In this document: positions 6,955 to 8,516 of the stretch, in pieces
Layout: each line of letters begins with the position of its first letter
Numbering within the stretch: the stretch's first letter is position 1
Source: Pirellulaceae bacterium
Lineage (GTDB): Bacteria; Planctomycetota; Planctomycetia; Pirellulales; Pirellulaceae
Length of the DNA: 8,516 bases
Direction: 5' to 3'
NCBI GenBank assembly: GCA_013002105.1
Contig: JABDKS010001066.1
Location: forward strand, 1-8,516
Program-made: the position numbers and the translations under genes
The notes under the pieces: generated by a model
Told to the model about the DNA's origin: nothing
Seen by the model: only the letters and a program-made list of their open reading frames with translations
Databases searched by the model: none

Positions 6955-6959
6955 ACCAC
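6944..6959. promoter_or_regulatory. Inverted repeat around the candidate -35 box, possible operator
   Basis: GTGGT (6944-6948) and ACCAC (6955-6959) flank a 6-base spacer that is exactly the candidate -35 hexamer TTGACT on the minus strand. Binding of a dimeric regulator here would block or alter use of that promoter. The arms are only 5 bp, so chance is possible. Confidence 0.3.
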
Positions 6960-7038
6960 AAGGATGGTGTCGCCTGTATCATCTCGTTGCACTCTGCGCC
7001 GCGATATCGACACAGCTAAGAATATTTATTTTCTAACA

Positions 7039-7105
7039 CGATTGCGCGTCCAATCGCGGCAAAATGCCGCGTGGAGCACTAGGATAGATTTCGCTTTCGC
7101 GAAAT
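7039..7105 (+). repeat. Three successive small hairpins upstream of the DUF1559 gene
   Basis: Three perfect 6-bp stems follow one another: CGATTG/CAATCG (7039-7044 with 7051-7056), CGCGGC/GCCGCG (7055-7060 with 7066-7071) and ATTTCG/CGAAAT (7088-7093 with 7100-7105), with loops of 6, 5 and 6 bases. The first two share two bases (7055-7056), so both cannot form in full at once. They end 36 bp before the DUF1559 start. They may be leader RNA structure or protein sites. No known riboswitch was recognised. Confidence 0.4.
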
Positions 7106-7127
7106 TCTTCGCAATTCTTCATTCTTC
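7104..7127 (+). repeat. Three copies of ATTCTTC before the DUF1559 start
   Basis: The heptamer ATTCTTC occurs at 7104-7110, 7114-7120 and 7121-7127, ending 14 bp before the ATG at 7142. This makes the region where a ribosome binding site is expected pyrimidine-rich and free of any Shine-Dalgarno. It may be a regulator site, an unstructured translation-enhancing leader or replication slippage. Confidence 0.45.
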
Positions 7128-7141
7128 TTACGGGCGATTCA

Positions 7142-8386
7142 ATGCAAAGAACACAGAGAACAGGCGGCTTCACATTGGTGGAGCTTCTCGTGGTGATTGC
7201 CATCATCGGGATTCTAATCGGACTGCTGTTACCAGCGGTCCAAGCGGCTCGCGAAGCCGCACGTCGGATGAGTTGCAGTAACAATTTCAAGCAAATTGGA
7301 CTGGCGATTCACAACTATCACAGTGCCTACAAGCAACTCCCGTTGCATGGGGCAGGCACGAACTCGCCGGGCGGTGGTGCACCGCCATTCGGCAATGCAG
7401 GACCATCCATGAACTGGTGGACCAATCACTCCCACAGCAACTCGTGGCGTTTGAGCATGTTGGTCGGGCTGACTCCCTTTATCGAGCAGCAAGGTATCTG
7501 GACAACCATCTCCAATCCCAATGAGGTGGATGCGACGAACCTGCTGAATCCGTTGACCCCGCCGTGGCCACCGATGGGACCGGCACCGGTTCAGGCACGC
7601 TACGGGCCGTGGTCGACTGAGATTCCGACCTACCGCTGTCCCAGCGATCCGGGTGTTGGCCTGCCGGCTCTTGGACGTACCAACTACGCAGCCTGCCTGG
7701 GCGATTCCTACTATTGGTCGATTCGTGGACCGCGTCGGTTCGATGGATCGGGCGCCTACCCATTGCACAGCGGCTGGACTCAACATTCTCGTGCGGCTGA
7801 CCGTGGTGCCTTTGTACAGCACAAAGAAGCCAAATTCCGTGATGTGCTCGATGGCCTATCCAACACAATCGTGATGGGGGAAATTGTATCGGACCTGGGT
7901 GACCGCGACATCCGTACGATTCCCGTTCAACACGCTCAGGCCTACACCGATGTACGCGACAATCCCAGTTGGTGCGTGGATCAAGCCTACGCCGACGCTA
8001 AACGGCCACGATTTTGGCGCCCCGGCGAACCGACCTGGGGTCGTGTCAACGGGCGTGGATACCGCTGGGCGGATCACCGCGTCGGGATGACCGGGATGCA
8101 TACCATTTTGCCCCCGAACGCTGGACTGTGTGCGCAGCGTTTCCCAGGCGGTGCGCTTGTCGCACCACCATCGAGTCGGCACCAAGGTGGCTGTCACATT
8201 CTGATGGGCGATGGCGCGGTCATCTTCATGACCGATTCGGTCGAAGCGGGTGATTCGTACGCGCCGATGGTGTGGCGAAACGGCACAGGTGCCGCCGCCC
8301 CCGGATCGATCAGCCCCTATGGTCTATGGGGTGCGCTGGGTACCAAAGCGAGTAGCGAAACCGTCGAAGAACAGCTGAATCAATAA
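7142..8386 (+). CDS. DUF1559 protein with prepilin-type N-terminus
   Basis: The predicted 414-residue protein belongs to the DUF1559 (SBP_bac_10) family, which is greatly expanded in planctomycetes and of uncertain function. The N-terminus is a type IV prepilin/type II secretion pseudopilin signal: a short basic leader, cleavage expected after G9 before FTLVELL, then a hydrophobic helix to about residue 33 and the [14 protein letters not shown] motif. Family blocks follow: [16 protein letters not shown] (45-60), RCPSDP (165-170), NYAACLGD (181-188), [12 protein letters not shown] (236-247) and the C-terminal H-X9-DG motif with H347, D357 and G358. The length is typical and nothing seems missing. 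It would be exported, processed by a prepilin peptidase and anchored or assembled at the envelope. It is divergent from the carrageenan-type block across 276 bp and has its own terminator. No clear Shine-Dalgarno or promoter was found. A part in polysaccharide binding or uptake is possible but speculative. Confidence 0.93.
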   Translation: MQRTQRTGGFTLVELLVVIAIIGILIGLLLPAVQAAREAARRMSCSNNFKQIGLAIHNYHSAYKQLPLHGAGTNSPGGGAPPFGNAGPSMNWWTNHSHSNSWRLSMLVGLTPFIEQQGIWTTISNPNEVDATNLLNPLTPPWPPMGPAPVQARYGPWSTEIPTYRCPSDPGVGLPALGRTNYAACLGDSYYWSIRGPRRFDGSGAYPLHSGWTQHSRAADRGAFVQHKEAKFRDVLDGLSNTIVMGEIVSDLGDRDIRTIPVQHAQAYTDVRDNPSWCVDQAYADAKRPRFWRPGEPTWGRVNGRGYRWADHRVGMTGMHTILPPNAGLCAQRFPGGALVAPPSSRHQGGCHILMGDGAVIFMTDSVEAGDSYAPMVWRNGTGAAAPGSISPYGLWGALGTKASSETVEEQLNQ

Positions 8387-8438
8387 CAGCTGGTAGGCCC
8401 GACTCCAAGTAAGTCGAGCTTAAGAAGATCGTTTTTTG

Positions 8439-8488
8439 TCAGTCGACTTCGGCCCGAAGAAAAAGCCGAAGTCGGCTGGCTTTTTTTT
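8439..8488 (+). terminator. Strong intrinsic terminator of the DUF1559 gene
   Basis: Arms at 8439-8453 and 8465-8479 form a 15-bp stem with a perfect core, CGACTTCGGC against GCCGAAGTCG, plus two G-U pairs in the outer part. The loop is 11 nt. One C and then eight T (8481-8488) follow. It lies 52 nt after the TAA at 8384-8386. A run of six T at 8432-8437 lies just before the stem. Nothing further is seen to the window end. Confidence 0.92.
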
Positions 8489-8516
8489 AGACACGCTGAA
8501 CCCATCTAGACAAACC

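Noticed and set aside
7229..7822. 197-codon open frame on the minus strand
   Set aside because: It is antisense to the well-supported DUF1559 gene, with no recognisable domain. It is a by-product of codon bias.
8400..8437. Possible second terminator: CGACT/AGTCG followed by six T
   Set aside because: The stem is only 5 bp and the T-run starts 16 nt after it, so it is not terminator-like. The large hairpin at 8439-8488 explains termination.
1..8516. CRISPR arrays, tRNA, rRNA, insertion sequences or attachment sites
   Set aside because: No regularly spaced long repeats, cloverleaf sequences, transposase motifs or long terminal inverted repeats were found on either strand by reading.

Overview
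The window looks like chromosomal DNA from a marine planctomycete of the Rhodopirellula/Pirellulales type. The evidence is a DUF1559 pseudopilin-like protein with an H-X9-DG motif, an ECF sigma factor of the Rhodopirellula/Verrucomicrobium style, a FecR-LamG membrane protein, and secreted formylglycine-type sulfatases. The assignment rests on recognised family features, not on a database search.

Layout: positions 130-6865 carry five genes, all on the minus strand and closely packed. In transcription order they are an ECF sigma factor (6865-6296), a single-pass membrane protein with an anti-sigma-like N-terminus, a FecR domain and a LamG lectin-like domain (6299-4566), an arylsulfatase-like sulfatase (4558-3059), a GH16 kappa-carrageenase-like glycoside hydrolase (3017-1896) and an iduronate-2-sulfatase-like sulfatase (1779-130). 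The sigma and FecR-LamG genes overlap by ATGA, and the next two gaps are 7 and 41 bp. A 116-bp gap containing small palindromes precedes the last gene. A 276-bp intergenic region (6866-7141) separates this block from a divergent DUF1559 gene (7142-8386), which ends in a strong intrinsic terminator.

Interpretation: this looks like a compact locus for degrading a sulfated red-algal galactan, most likely kappa-carrageenan or a relative. The GH16 enzyme would cut the chain, two different sulfatases would remove sulfate esters, and the membrane FecR-LamG protein could sense polysaccharide outside the membrane and control the sigma factor. The enzyme families are read from sequence motifs. The substrate, the sensing role and any link to the DUF1559 protein are inference.

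In both outer strips (1-129 and 8489-8516) I see no gene. The other open reading frames on both strands lie antisense to or out of frame with the six genes, and I regard them as spurious.
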